Source: Ruminiclostridium cellobioparum subsp. termitidis CT1112 | GTDB lineage: Bacteria > Bacillota > Clostridia > Acetivibrionales > DSM-1351 | DNA: 64,000 nucleotides | Direction of reading: 5' to 3' | NCBI RefSeq assembly: GCF_000350485.1 | Contig: NZ_AORV01000065.1 | Location: 372,001 to 436,000 of the forward strand | In this document: one piece after another, positions 18,101-26,696 of the stretch | Layout of the letters: the number at the start of each line of letters is the position of its first letter | Numbering within the stretch: the first letter of the stretch is position 1 | Translations under genes and position numbers: made by a program | The notes under the pieces: generated by a model | Seen by the model: only the letters and a program-made list of their open reading frames with translations | Told to the model about the DNA's origin: nothing | The model's database searches: none

Positions 18101-18823
18101 TCATCTCTTTATTCTGTTCTGCCTTTCCAGCAGATAATCTTCCATTTTTTCAACAGAAGTGGTTATGACCAGTTTCTCAGGCATATCGACTTCTGCAATC
18201 AATCTTTTTACATTTTCAAACTTTCCGATATTAAAGCTTATATGTGCATCACTTCCGGTTGTTATCCTGACACCGTATTCTTTGCACATGCGCAGGATTT
18301 CCCTGCAGTTGTTTTCACTTCCCTTTCTGACATAAAAGGAATGGTTGTTTATTTCTATGAGCTTGTTATTTTCTTTTGCCGCTTTTACCACCTTTTCGAT
18401 ATCTATCTGGAACTGGGGATTTCCCGGATGTGCCAGAACATCGATATATGGATTTTCCAGTACTTTTATTGCAGCCCTTGTATGGTTTTCTACAGTTGAA
18501 GGAACTATACATATGTCGTGAAAACTTGCCAGAACCAGCTCCAGCCCTTTTAAATACCTACGGGGCAAATCCACTTCTCCGTCATAGCTGACGATGTTCA
18601 GTTCCACACCTTTTATGATGCGTACCCCGTAGAGTACCTGGGGTATTACTCCCAAATTTCCGAAATGGTACAAAAATGGTGCCCCGTTCATTGCCGGACC
18701 ATGATCCGACATATTTATCATCTTTATCCCGTTTTCATAAGCTTCCCGTGCATTTTCCTGAATTGTGCTGTATGCGTGCCCGCTTGAAATTGTGTGCGTA
18801 TGTGTATCTGCTATTAAATTCAA
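18101..18823 (-). CDS. PHP-domain phosphatase, YcdX-like
   Basis: 240-residue PHP-family metal-dependent phosphoesterase. Metal ligands appear in order: DTHTHT near residue 6, MSDHGP, KGVELN, ASFHD, AHPG and the late SDAH. YcdX-type proteins are tri-metal phosphatases of unsettled substrate. TTG 18823 is the start, 6 bases behind GGGAGG. It lies between hprK and murB on the same strand, a common clostridial order that suggests a metabolic phosphatase associated with carbon control. Confidence 0.88.
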   Translation of the reverse strand: MNLIADTHTHTISSGHAYSTIQENAREAYENGIKMINMSDHGPAMNGAPFLYHFGNLGVIPQVLYGVRIIKGVELNIVSYDGEVDLPRRYLKGLELVLASFHDICIVPSTVENHTRAAIKVLENPYIDVLAHPGNPQFQIDIEKVVKAAKENNKLIEINNHSFYVRKGSENNCREILRMCKEYGVRITTGSDAHISFNIGKFENVKRLIAEVDMPEKLVITTSVEKMEDYLLERQNRIKR

Positions 18824-18852
18824 AATGTACCTCCCTGACCTTTATAATAAAT

Positions 18853-18937
18853 GGGACTGCTGTAAAACAATATGGATTAATGCATGTGATACAGATGTTT
18901 CTCTGCATACATTAATCCCAAGTTCCGCAGCACTCCC
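18853..18937 (-). terminator. nested hairpin between hprK and the PHP gene
   Basis: Outer arms GGGACTGCTG (18853-18862) and CAGCACTCCC (18928-18937) with one mismatch, and inner perfect arms GGATTAATG (18874-18882) and CATTAATCC (18910-18918). It starts 5 bases after the hprK stop. It lacks a strong T-tract, so it may act as a partial terminator or a processing/stability hairpin. Confidence 0.45.
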
Positions 18938-18941
18938 GTTT

Positions 18942-19895
18942 TCAGTCTTTAAAACCCGTATCCTTGTATTCGGTGGATTTGTTGATGTTGCCCAGAACTC
19001 GCTCACTGAGTACCTTGGCAGCATTGTATCCCATTTTCTTCTGTCTGTTGTTCATTGCGGCAACTTCAACTATAACTGCCAGATTTCTTCCCGGGCTGAC
19101 TGGGATTGTCAGACAGGGAACCGTTATGCCCAGTACTTCGGTAAATTCCTCCTCAAGTCCAAGCCTGTCATAAACCTTTTTATCATTCCAGTGTTCAAAT
19201 TTCATGACCAGATTGATATTTTCAGTCATTTTAACCGAACCGACACCGTAAAGGTTCTTCACATCAAGTATACCTATACCCCTTATTTCTATAAAGTGCC
19301 TTATTATATCCGGTGCCGTGCCCACAAGAGTTTTGTCGGACACCTTTCTGATCTCTACGTTGTCATCGGCCACAAGTCTGTGTCCTCTTTTTACAAGTTC
19401 AAGTGCAATTTCGCTCTTACCCACTCCGCTTTCTCCAAGAATGAGTATACCCTCTCCATAAACTTCCACCAGAACTCCATGGGTACTGGTTCTGGGAGCC
19501 AGCTGCAGGCTGAGGTATCTGATGACTCCGCTCATGAATCTGGAAGTGACATCATCCGTTCTCAGTACGGGAATATTATACTTTCTGCCCACTTCTATCA
19601 TCTCCGGAAATATTCCCAGTCCTCTGGCCACCACCATGCAGGGGAAACCACATTTGAAAAAATTATCCAGTCTCCTGTAACGGTCTTCCTCCCTCAGCTG
19701 CATCAAATAGGCAGTCTCTCCCTTTCCTATTATCTGCATCCTGTCGGTGCCGAAATACTCCATATATCCTGCCAGCTGTAAACCCGGTCTGTTTACGTCG
19801 GCCGACGAAATCTCTATATTTTCATAATCCTTGCAGCCTGTGAGTTCTTCCAGCTGAAATTCTTCCATAATCTCTTTTACCGTTACAGAAAACAT
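18942..19895 (-). CDS. hprK: HPr kinase/phosphorylase
   Basis: 317-residue bifunctional enzyme that phosphorylates HPr (and Crh) at Ser46 when glycolytic intermediates are abundant, triggering CcpA-dependent catabolite repression. Visible: the N-terminal domain, H139 in the RTSTHG segment, Walker A GESGVGKS (154-161), and the C-terminal signature VEVAAMNNRQKKMGYNAA. I choose ATG 19895 (MFSVTV) because the site GGAGG is 5 bases upstream; the open frame to 19928 is the translation of repeat element B. The ribosome-binding site itself is the end of that repeat. ptsH is not in the window. Confidence 0.97.
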   Translation of the reverse strand: MFSVTVKEIMEEFQLEELTGCKDYENIEISSADVNRPGLQLAGYMEYFGTDRMQIIGKGETAYLMQLREEDRYRRLDNFFKCGFPCMVVARGLGIFPEMIEVGRKYNIPVLRTDDVTSRFMSGVIRYLSLQLAPRTSTHGVLVEVYGEGILILGESGVGKSEIALELVKRGHRLVADDNVEIRKVSDKTLVGTAPDIIRHFIEIRGIGILDVKNLYGVGSVKMTENINLVMKFEHWNDKKVYDRLGLEEEFTEVLGITVPCLTIPVSPGRNLAVIVEVAAMNNRQKKMGYNAAKVLSERVLGNINKSTEYKDTGFKD

Positions 19896-19896
19896 A

Positions 19897-19986
19897 TTAA
19901 CCTCCATGAGCCGCAATAACGGCCACAAAACTGTAATGAAATCTCTTCACTCCCTCACCCGCTGTAAGGCGAATAAAGGAGGTTAA
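19897..19986. repeat. repeat family B, copy 1 (5' leader of hprK)
   Basis: About 90 bases bounded by TTAACCTCC / GGAGGTTAA inverted ends. Reading with hprK it contains CCTTTATTCGCCTTACAGCG, TTTCATTACAGTTTTGTGG, a hairpin GCCGT-TATT-GCGGC, then CTCATGGAGGTTAA directly before the ATG. Copies at 53.4 and 58.9 kb share this layout. Its right end forms the hprK ribosome-binding site. Confidence 0.7.
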
Positions 19987-20090
19987 TTGGCCATGTGCGC
20001 TTTCAAAGTATTGAGAAATACTTGAATATTTCGCACAGCCATAAATTCTCAGGTTAGTTTGGAAGACGAGCGTTAGCAAAGTCTTTCAAG

Positions 20091-20106
20091 TTAACCTCCA
20101 TGAGCC
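20091..20106. repeat. repeat family B end, upstream of hprK
   Basis: A second TTAACCTCCATGAGCC, in the same orientation as the one at 19897. The ~105 bases between it and the full copy include hairpins (GTTAACTTGAAAGAC pairing with GTCTTCCAAACTAAC; a TGTGCG/CGCACA stem). It may be a partial second copy or a duplicated target site. Confidence 0.5.
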
Positions 20107-20251
20107 TACTTAATTATCTCCTAAAATACTTGCATTCAATCCCTAATATTATATAATACCGGCCGGAAAAAGAAAACACGGCATTTTAACCAATTTTGGC
20201 GAATAAGACTGTATAATATCCTCGTCCCAACTTCAAAAATGGATCGCTCAC

Positions 20252-20285
20252 AAAGTGCATGCCTGAAATTTCAGGCATGCACTTT
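20252..20285 (-). terminator. perfect 34-base palindrome after hppA
   Basis: Arms of 17 bases, AAAGTGCATGCCTGAAA and its exact complement, with no spacer, 27 bases downstream of the pyrophosphatase stop. Most likely its terminator; the T-tract is short (CTTTGTG). Confidence 0.65.
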
Positions 20286-20311
20286 TAATGAAGCTTCCCA
20301 TTTATGAAATA

Positions 20312-22759
20312 CTACTTCCTGCGTTTTACATTGATCCTCATTTTGTAGAACGAACGCCATACGAATACAAGGGCGCATGCCAGGAAGGCTATTCCCACAA
20401 AGGGCGCAACATCCTTGAAAGACTCCGATATGGCTATTTCCATGGCCAGCAGTCCAAACAGGGTAGTGAACTTTATTATGGGGTTGAGCGCTACTGAAGA
20501 GGTGTCCTTAAAGGGATCACCCACCGTATCTCCAACCACCGTTGCGTCATGGAGTTCGGTGCCCTTTTGCTTCAGATCCACCTCCACCACTTTCTTGGCA
20601 TTGTCCCAGCAGCCGCCGGCATTAGCCATAAATATCGCCTGGTAGAGTCCAAACACTGCAATTGATATCAGGTATGAAACAAATAATGCGACCGAATCCG
20701 TTCCGCTCCTGGGTGCGGACAGGAATGCAAAAGCAAGCGCAAAGGAGAAAATTGCTATAAAGATATTGAGCATTCCCTTTTGTGCATACTGCGTGCATAT
20801 TTTTACAACTTCCTTTGATTTATCGGTTGCAGCCCTCTGATTTGCATCCTCATCAAGCCGGATATTCCGCTTGATGTACTCCACCGCTCTGTAGGCACCG
20901 GTGGATACCGCCTGGATTGAGGCCCCGGTAAACCAGTAAATTACCGCTCCTCCGCACAGAAAACCTAAAATCGTATATGGGTTGAGAATATTCAAAACCT
21001 GTTCCGGTTTGACACCCAGAACATTTTGTATTACCAGTATCAGCGAGAATATCATTGTGGTCGCCCCAACAACAGCAGTACCTATCAATACCGGTTTTGC
21101 AGTGGCCTTAAAGGTATTCCCGGCACCGTCATTGGCCTCAAGGTAATATTTTGCATTTTCAAAATCAGGTTTGAAGCCGAAGTCACGTTCAATTTCCTGT
21201 TCAATCTCGGGAATGGTCTCAATGAGCGACAATTCATATATGGACTGCGCATTATCAGTTACAGGCCCATAGCTGTCCACCGCAATTGTTACGGGACCCA
21301 TTCCAAGAAAACCAAAAGCCACAAGCCCGAAAGCAAATATGGACGGGTAGGACATAATATCTGCAAGACCGAACTTGCTGGCCGAATATGCAGCAAACAT
21401 AAGCACGATGAAAACCATGCCCTTCCAGAAAGCACTGAAATTACCGGCTACAAGGCCCGAAAGAATATTGAGGGATGCTCCGCCTTCCTTTGAAGATGTC
21501 ACAGTCTCATTTACATGTATTGATTTCGGGCTTGTAAATATTTTTGTAAATTCGGGGATAACCGCAGCACCCAGTGTACCGCAGCTGATTATTGTCGACA
21601 GTACAACCCACAGGTTCCCGGCCTTGTCACCGATTTCGGTACCCGGGCCTATCATGATAAAGCTTACCATAAAGGTTACAATTATGGACAGTGCCGACGT
21701 AATCCAGACAAGACTTGTCAGCGGCTTTTCAAAATCAATGTCGGGCAAACCTCCGAATCTGATTTTACTGAAAAGTTTATTGATATAGAAGGCCGCCACC
21801 GAGGTTATGATCATCAGAACACGCATGGTAAATATCCAGATGAGCATATCGCTCTGCAGTTCACCGGTTACAGCCAGGACTATAAAGGTTATCAGTGCCA
21901 CTCCCGTAACACCGTATGTCTCAAACCCGTCGGCAGTGGGTCCGACACTGTCGCCTGCATTATCGCCGGTACAGTCTGCAATAACTCCGGGATTGCGGGG
22001 ATCATCCTCTTTAATCTTGAAAACAATCTTCATCAGGTCCGAACCGATATCGGCAATTTTTGTAAAGATACCTCCGGCTATACGGAGTGCGCTTGCACCA
22101 AGGGATTCGCCTATTGCAAAACCTATAAAGCTTGCACCGGCCAGTTCATTGGGAACAAATCTCAGTATGATAAGCATCATAATCAGTTCAACGCAAATAA
22201 GTATAACCCCAATGCTCATTCCCGAATCCAGAGGAATACTCAGCAGTTTTAACGGCTTTTTCTCCAGGGATGAAAATGCCATCCTGCTGTTTGCCAGAGT
22301 GTTCATACGTATACCGTACCATGCCACGCCGTAGGAGCCCAGAATACCCACAACCGTCCAGGCCAGAATAAGTATTACTCCCCCGACTCCTTTCTCCTGT
22401 AAAAACCCAAAATAGAACGCAATGCAAATGCCTATGAATACAAGCAGCAGTGCCAGGAATTTACCCTGCTGCACCAGGTAGGTTTTGCATGTTTCATATA
22501 TTGTATCGGCCACATCCAGCATACTCTTGTGTGCTTTTATTTTTTTTACCCGGATAAATTGAAACAAACCGAACAGCATCCCCAGAATACAAACCAGCAT
22601 GCCCACGTAAAGCAGATTGTTCTGACCCCTGGATAATTCGGGCGTTACCAGATCTGCTTCACTGGCAAATGCCGTAAGAGGAATAAAAGTGACTATCAGA
22701 ATACTTGTCAATAGTACCTTAGTTGATTTCTTCAGCAACCTTATAAGTTGTGAATACAT
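20312..22759 (-). CDS. hppA: membrane-bound ion-translocating pyrophosphatase, divergent K+-independent type
   Basis: About 815 residues, longer than the usual ~700, because of a secretion-signal-like N-terminal extension (LLTSILIVTFIPLTAFA). Sixteen or so membrane helices follow. Pyrophosphate-binding motifs are recognisable but divergent: EDDPRNPGVIADCTGDNAGD and GPTADGFETYG in place of the common GDNVGD-MGADLFESY, and a later DSYGPVTDNAQSI. The Ala/Lys selector site reads GNTFKA, where Lys is known to remove K+ dependence. It couples PPi hydrolysis to H+ (possibly Na+) export; ion specificity cannot be read with confidence. ATG 22759 has GGGGGA upstream; the frame to 22801 lacks a site. 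Confidence 0.92.
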   Translation of the reverse strand: MYSQLIRLLKKSTKVLLTSILIVTFIPLTAFASEADLVTPELSRGQNNLLYVGMLVCILGMLFGLFQFIRVKKIKAHKSMLDVADTIYETCKTYLVQQGKFLALLLVFIGICIAFYFGFLQEKGVGGVILILAWTVVGILGSYGVAWYGIRMNTLANSRMAFSSLEKKPLKLLSIPLDSGMSIGVILICVELIMMLIILRFVPNELAGASFIGFAIGESLGASALRIAGGIFTKIADIGSDLMKIVFKIKEDDPRNPGVIADCTGDNAGDSVGPTADGFETYGVTGVALITFIVLAVTGELQSDMLIWIFTMRVLMIITSVAAFYINKLFSKIRFGGLPDIDFEKPLTSLVWITSALSIIVTFMVSFIMIGPGTEIGDKAGNLWVVLSTIISCGTLGAAVIPEFTKIFTSPKSIHVNETVTSSKEGGASLNILSGLVAGNFSAFWKGMVFIVLMFAAYSASKFGLADIMSYPSIFAFGLVAFGFLGMGPVTIAVDSYGPVTDNAQSIYELSLIETIPEIEQEIERDFGFKPDFENAKYYLEANDGAGNTFKATAKPVLIGTAVVGATTMIFSLILVIQNVLGVKPEQVLNILNPYTILGFLCGGAVIYWFTGASIQAVSTGAYRAVEYIKRNIRLDEDANQRAATDKSKEVVKICTQYAQKGMLNIFIAIFSFALAFAFLSAPRSGTDSVALFVSYLISIAVFGLYQAIFMANAGGCWDNAKKVVEVDLKQKGTELHDATVVGDTVGDPFKDTSSVALNPIIKFTTLFGLLAMEIAISESFKDVAPFVGIAFLACALVFVWRSFYKMRINVKRRK

Positions 22760-23017
22760 GTACCGTCCCCCTTTTACCGAAACGGGGGATAGCAAAACCA
22801 AAAACCTTTTTTTCGATAAAATGTCAGCGAAAATATAAGTGCATTATTATTTTGCCATCCCCTGAAAAAATTTGTACAGTATATTCTATAAGGAATGTAT
22901 CCACAACATTCTGGTTTCCATGAAATAATTTTCAGACATTATAATTAAATATGATGAATTATCTCGTACAAGCTCTTTTGATGTAGAAATAAAAGACACC
23001 CTTAAAAAGACAGAGCA

Positions 23018-24007
23018 TCAGGTCTCACATAAAAGCTGCTGGCAGAGCTTCTCCAATTTTCCGTTTCTCTGCCATTCCTCTATTGTTTTTTGACCCAGAA
23101 GCTTCAGCTGGTGTATATTTTCCTCGCTGGCATCATCCATCCCCTTGCCCAGCTCAGTCAGACTTGACTGTATCCTGTAATACCTGCTATCGGTAAGCAG
23201 CTGACGCAGCTGATAATCAACAGTGTTGCTGACCCCGTCAAACACGATGCCCAGCATGGGCTTTGCCCAGTTTATCAAGCCCCAGTCCCTGGCCTCCTCA
23301 TAAGGAATTGCCCTGCTCAGTTCACCCGTACCGAGTGATACCAGCATAATGTCAGCCTGGCTGCCGAACATGACCTTCGCCTCGGCAAAGGCGCACATGG
23401 AAGGATTGTTGGCATAAACACCTCCATCTATAAATGTATAATAGTCGGCACCTTCCTCCTGGTTCAAATTCAGCTTAAAGGGTTCAAAATATGTAGGAGC
23501 CGCCGAACTGGCCCTTGCCACCTGCCACATGGGAAAATTGTAGTTAGCCTTCTCAGGTTTTTTTGCATGGCAGCTCTTGAAGAAAAACGGTGTTCTGAGG
23601 CCTATCTCATAAGCCGGAACTAAAACAGGTGTCAATGCTTCCGCCAGCATTGACTCACCGAAAAAGTCCTTTAAAACCGACTCTATTCCCGAGGATTTAT
23701 ACCTTTCGTCGGTTACCCCATCCAGTGTTGCTATTTTGTGAAAAATATTGGTGGAAAATATCTTGTTTCCCTTATCGGCGTAGAAATTGACCAGCTGTCC
23801 GGCGGTGTATGCAGGCATATCTTTATTGTCCGCGGACGGCATTGCCAGGGCCAGTGCCATTATGGACCCGGTTGACGTCCCTGCAATAAGGTCGAACATC
23901 CGGTATATGGGTTTTGAGGTCATTTCCTCAAGCTTTGCCAGTATCATGGCAGGAATTATTCCTCGTATTCCGCCTCCGTCAATCGATAAAATTCTTACTT
24001 TTTTCAT
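23018..24007 (-). CDS. patatin-like phospholipase
   Basis: 329-residue cytoplasmic lipid acyl hydrolase of the patatin fold. The oxyanion-hole motif DGGGIRG lies at residues ~9-15, the nucleophile in GTSTGS near residue 45 and the catalytic Asp in FIDGGVYANNPS, forming the Ser-Asp dyad. ATG 24007 follows GGGAG; the upstream frame to 24046 is not needed. The sequence resembles CapV effectors of CBASS defence, but no CD-NTase, Cap2/Cap3 or other defence gene is nearby, so a housekeeping lipase is the simpler view. Confidence 0.87.
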   Translation of the reverse strand: MKKVRILSIDGGGIRGIIPAMILAKLEEMTSKPIYRMFDLIAGTSTGSIMALALAMPSADNKDMPAYTAGQLVNFYADKGNKIFSTNIFHKIATLDGVTDERYKSSGIESVLKDFFGESMLAEALTPVLVPAYEIGLRTPFFFKSCHAKKPEKANYNFPMWQVARASSAAPTYFEPFKLNLNQEEGADYYTFIDGGVYANNPSMCAFAEAKVMFGSQADIMLVSLGTGELSRAIPYEEARDWGLINWAKPMLGIVFDGVSNTVDYQLRQLLTDSRYYRIQSSLTELGKGMDDASEENIHQLKLLGQKTIEEWQRNGKLEKLCQQLLCET

Positions 24008-24119
24008 ATGCAGCTCCCTTCCGATGCATTTTAAATTAATGCGCAAAGCATTAAACTTAACCGGTAGTGCTGTAAATTGCCTCTCAGCTTTGCATTGGCA
24101 CAGTTTATGCTGATTATGC

Positions 24120-24141
24120 AGGTACGCGAGTACAACTTACA
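24120..24141. repeat. repeat family A fragment
   Basis: The sequence GGTACGCGAGTACAACTT matches the subterminal arm of the family A palindromes at 9.6, 35.5, 55.0 and 63.4 kb. Only this arm is present, in the 240-base gap between the patatin gene and the next one; the matching second arm is not seen. Probably a remnant. Confidence 0.45.
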
Positions 24142-24247
24142 GTTTATAATTTTACATTATCTTACTGCAAAAAAATAGTACTTTTCCCATATAAAGTACT
24201 GCAATGATATCTTGCACAAGAACGAATATCTAATTTATCTTTTTGTG

Positions 24248-25525
24248 CTAATTTAAGTCCAATTTACTCACGCCAAGCGCATGGTGATTCCATAAGGTAT
24301 CCTTGACCATCTCCGATTTGTCCTCGGAGCAGTCAATAATCAGAACGACCTCTGTTGCCTTTTTATAATTTTGTCTGTTGTCATTATACTTTCTTAATAA
24401 AAGCAGTTTGATTATCAGACCTATTGCAAAACCCACCACCAAACCCACGAGACCCCAGAATATCGGGCCTAACTTCAGCACAAATCCATAAATAGTCCCA
24501 AAGAGCATCAAAATGGTTCCAAAAATAGTAGCCAGGTCTATAAGACTCAGGCCGTCCGACTGATGTATTGTGTCAAAAAGCTTCCTTTTTTCATTTCTTT
24601 TGTCCATGGGTACGGCAAGAATAGCCTCTTTGGTGATCCCATTCATCTGTATGGCCGTTATTGCTTTTTCCAAGTAAATCGTATGCTCAAAAGTAGATAC
24701 AATATACACCTTATCACCTCTAGCCGGGTTAGTATTCCCTGGTATGCAAAAGCCGTCGTACTGATAATGCTTTTTTAGAAATTTAGCCTGTTCCCAGTCA
24801 AACAGTTTATTGTTCTCCACGGTATTTACATAGGCATCATACATTCCGAATAAATATACCGAGGATATGTTCAGCGTCCAATGTTCATCAAGAATATTCT
24901 TTGCCTGTTCAAATTCTCCAAGAAAAGTGAGATGTATTGCCGGAAGAGCCTTTGAATAGTAAAGTATAGCTATCCACCATCCCAATGTAAACAAGGCATT
25001 TACAAGCCTGTGGAGGTAGAGCTGTCCCACCCCTGGCATGAGCAACGACCAGAATGCTGCCACCCACGGTTGTCTCTTGTCGAGATAATTTATTTCCAGA
25101 GAGTTGATTCTGAAACTTTGAATTTCGGCATCTTCCCTTGCTGCAAGAACATAGTTGTTATTAACATCAACTGTGGTTCTGTAGCTGTCCCAAATGGCAA
25201 AAATATATACTGCATTATAAAGCAGAAGCCATCTGGTGTCCAATACCTCTTTAGCCAGCTGATATCTGCCTGTAAAAGTATAGAGTATTGCTAAATTGAT
25301 ATGGGCATTTAAATTGATAACCACTTCCCATATAAACAGCACAAAGCCTCTTAAATATTTCGCCAGCAGGATATGCCCGAGTCCGGGAAATGCCGCAGAC
25401 CACCACGCTATAACGCAAGGATTCCGCAGATGAAGCTGCGATGTACCTAAAATTCCTAAATAGGCAATCTGACGCCTCGATGAACTACCGGTTGATTGCT
25501 TGTTCTTTGATGTATTAATGTTCAC
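24248..25525 (-). CDS. membrane protein with internal duplication and a YflT-like C-terminal domain
   Basis: 425 residues, not matched to a named gene. Two homologous ~90-residue units are visible: residues ~35-125 (WWSAAFPGLGHILLAKYL ... AKEVLDTRWLLLYNAVYIFAIWDSY) and ~150-240 (FWSLLMPGVGQLYLHRLV ... AKNILDEHWTLNISSVYLFGMYDAY), each with hydrophobic helices. The C-terminal ~150 residues hold a short alpha/beta segment (YIVSTFEHTIYLEKAITAI), two more membrane helices and a final alpha/beta segment, resembling the general-stress YflT/DUF arrangement split by a membrane hairpin. GTG 25525 is the start, 8 bases behind AGGGAG. Function unknown. Confidence 0.7.
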   Translation of the reverse strand: MNINTSKNKQSTGSSSRRQIAYLGILGTSQLHLRNPCVIAWWSAAFPGLGHILLAKYLRGFVLFIWEVVINLNAHINLAILYTFTGRYQLAKEVLDTRWLLLYNAVYIFAIWDSYRTTVDVNNNYVLAAREDAEIQSFRINSLEINYLDKRQPWVAAFWSLLMPGVGQLYLHRLVNALFTLGWWIAILYYSKALPAIHLTFLGEFEQAKNILDEHWTLNISSVYLFGMYDAYVNTVENNKLFDWEQAKFLKKHYQYDGFCIPGNTNPARGDKVYIVSTFEHTIYLEKAITAIQMNGITKEAILAVPMDKRNEKRKLFDTIHQSDGLSLIDLATIFGTILMLFGTIYGFVLKLGPIFWGLVGLVVGFAIGLIIKLLLLRKYNDNRQNYKKATEVVLIIDCSEDKSEMVKDTLWNHHALGVSKLDLN

Positions 25526-25613
25526 TGGGCTTACTCCCTATTTTTTTATTTCATTAAATAATTTTCCCCAGCCTGATATTTTTATCCAATAGAAAAAAAG
25601 AAATTTCGGTACA

Positions 25614-25660
25614 CTAAAAAACCGTTCATTATAATGTTAAACATTACAATAAACGGTTTC
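25614..25660 (-). terminator. intrinsic terminator after the tRNA-Gly pair
   Basis: Hairpin AAACCGTT-ATT-TAATGT paired across TAA with ACATTA-AAT-AACGGTTT, followed on the minus strand by TTTTTTAG. It lies directly downstream of the tRNA pair and upstream of the duplicated membrane protein gene. Confidence 0.8.
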
Positions 25661-25661
25661 T

Positions 25662-25735
25662 TGGAGCGGGTGATGGGAATCGGACCCACGCAATCAGCTT
25701 GGAAGGCTGATGTTCTACCATTGAACTACACCCGC
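25662..25735 (-). tRNA. tRNA-Gly (anticodon TCC)
   Basis: 74 bases with encoded CCA. Acceptor stem GCGGGTG/CACCCGC-type pairing, D-arm with TAGTTCAATGGTAGA, anticodon stem TCAGC-CTTCCAA-GCTGA giving anticodon TCC, and T-loop GGTCCGATTCCC. Second of two tRNA-Gly genes on this transcript. Confidence 0.95.
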
Positions 25736-25742
25736 GGGTATA

Positions 25743-25817
25743 TGGAGCGGGTTAAGAGATTCGAACTCTCGACTTTCACCTTGGCAAGGTGACACTCTAC
25801 CACTGAGTTAAACCCGC
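25743..25817 (-). tRNA. tRNA-Gly (anticodon GCC)
   Basis: 75 bases with encoded CCA. Acceptor stem begins GCGGGTT, D-arm AACTCAGTGGTAGAG, anticodon stem TCACC-TTGCCAA-GGTGA giving anticodon GCC, T-loop GAGTTCGAATCTC. Seven bases separate it from the next tRNA gene, indicating one precursor. Confidence 0.95.
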
Positions 25818-25903
25818 ATCACTATCACGCAAAAGTTATTATAAAGGGCCTGGTCCATTTTGTCAACCATTTTTCTCAAAAATTTATTTTAAATTCCTTT
25901 ATG

Positions 25904-26635
25904 TCAAATGCCTGCCAGACTCCGGATGATATAATACACCAGGGGTATAAATACTGCCGGGAGAAGATTTCCCACGTTTATCTTCCTTATCTCCAGAAGA
26001 TTTATTCCTATTGCAAAAATCAGGATTCCTCCTACCAGTGACATTTGAGAAATAACCGCATCGGTGAGCCAGGGTTTTATAAAGCCGGCAAGCAGGGTTA
26101 TGCCTCCCTGGTAAATAAATACCGGTATGGCCGAAAATGCAACCCCCACACCCATTGTAGCAGCAAAAACAACGGCTGAAATACCGTCAAGGATTGATTT
26201 GGCAAACAAGGTGGAAGGATTGCCCGAAAGACCGTCCTCCAGGGCACCAACTATAGCCATTGCCCCCACACAGTAAACCAGACTGGCCGTGACAAAACCT
26301 GTGGAAAATGATCCGCCTTTTGCCGGAAGCTTGGATTGAAACCACTCTCCCATATTTTCCAGCCTCTCTTCTATCTTTAAAAGCTCTCCTATAACTCCTC
26401 CGATTACAAGACTGAATATCATAAGCATTATAAACTGCCTGTCCAGCTTGTTTCCGTCAATTATAGTCAGCATTTCCTTTATGGTGCCCGATATTCCTAT
26501 AAACAAGACAGAAAGACCAATTCCCTGCATTACAATTTTTTTATATTTCTCAGGTATACCGCTTCTCAGCAGGGTTCCTGCCATTCCGCCCACAATAACC
26601 GCTCCGGTATTCACCAGGGTTCCAAGTCCAGTCAA
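25904..26635 (-). CDS. DUF554 family membrane protein
   Basis: 243 residues with about seven hydrophobic helices and the conserved N-terminus GLGTLVNTGAVIVGGMAGTLL plus GISGTIKEML. DUF554 proteins (YqgA/YdfK type) are conserved in clostridia; transport has been proposed but no function is established. The start is TTG 26635, 9 bases after GGGGAG. The CCA-adding enzyme lies 62 bases upstream on the same strand, so the two may share a transcript that also leads toward the tRNA genes. Confidence 0.85.
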   Translation of the reverse strand: MTGLGTLVNTGAVIVGGMAGTLLRSGIPEKYKKIVMQGIGLSVLFIGISGTIKEMLTIIDGNKLDRQFIMLMIFSLVIGGVIGELLKIEERLENMGEWFQSKLPAKGGSFSTGFVTASLVYCVGAMAIVGALEDGLSGNPSTLFAKSILDGISAVVFAATMGVGVAFSAIPVFIYQGGITLLAGFIKPWLTDAVISQMSLVGGILIFAIGINLLEIRKINVGNLLPAVFIPLVYYIIRSLAGI

Positions 26636-26696
26636 AATTTAACACTCCCCATAAAATACTAATATTAATACTGTCTGTATCTTTAATCCAACACAA

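Noticed and set aside
19896-19928. N-terminal extension of HPr kinase (and likewise of the proteins starting at 53413 and 58947)
   Set aside because: The extra residues are translations of repeat B upstream of the GGAGG site; homology starts after it.
23018-24007. CBASS defence system
   Set aside because: Only the patatin-like gene is present; no cyclase or ancillary genes within range.
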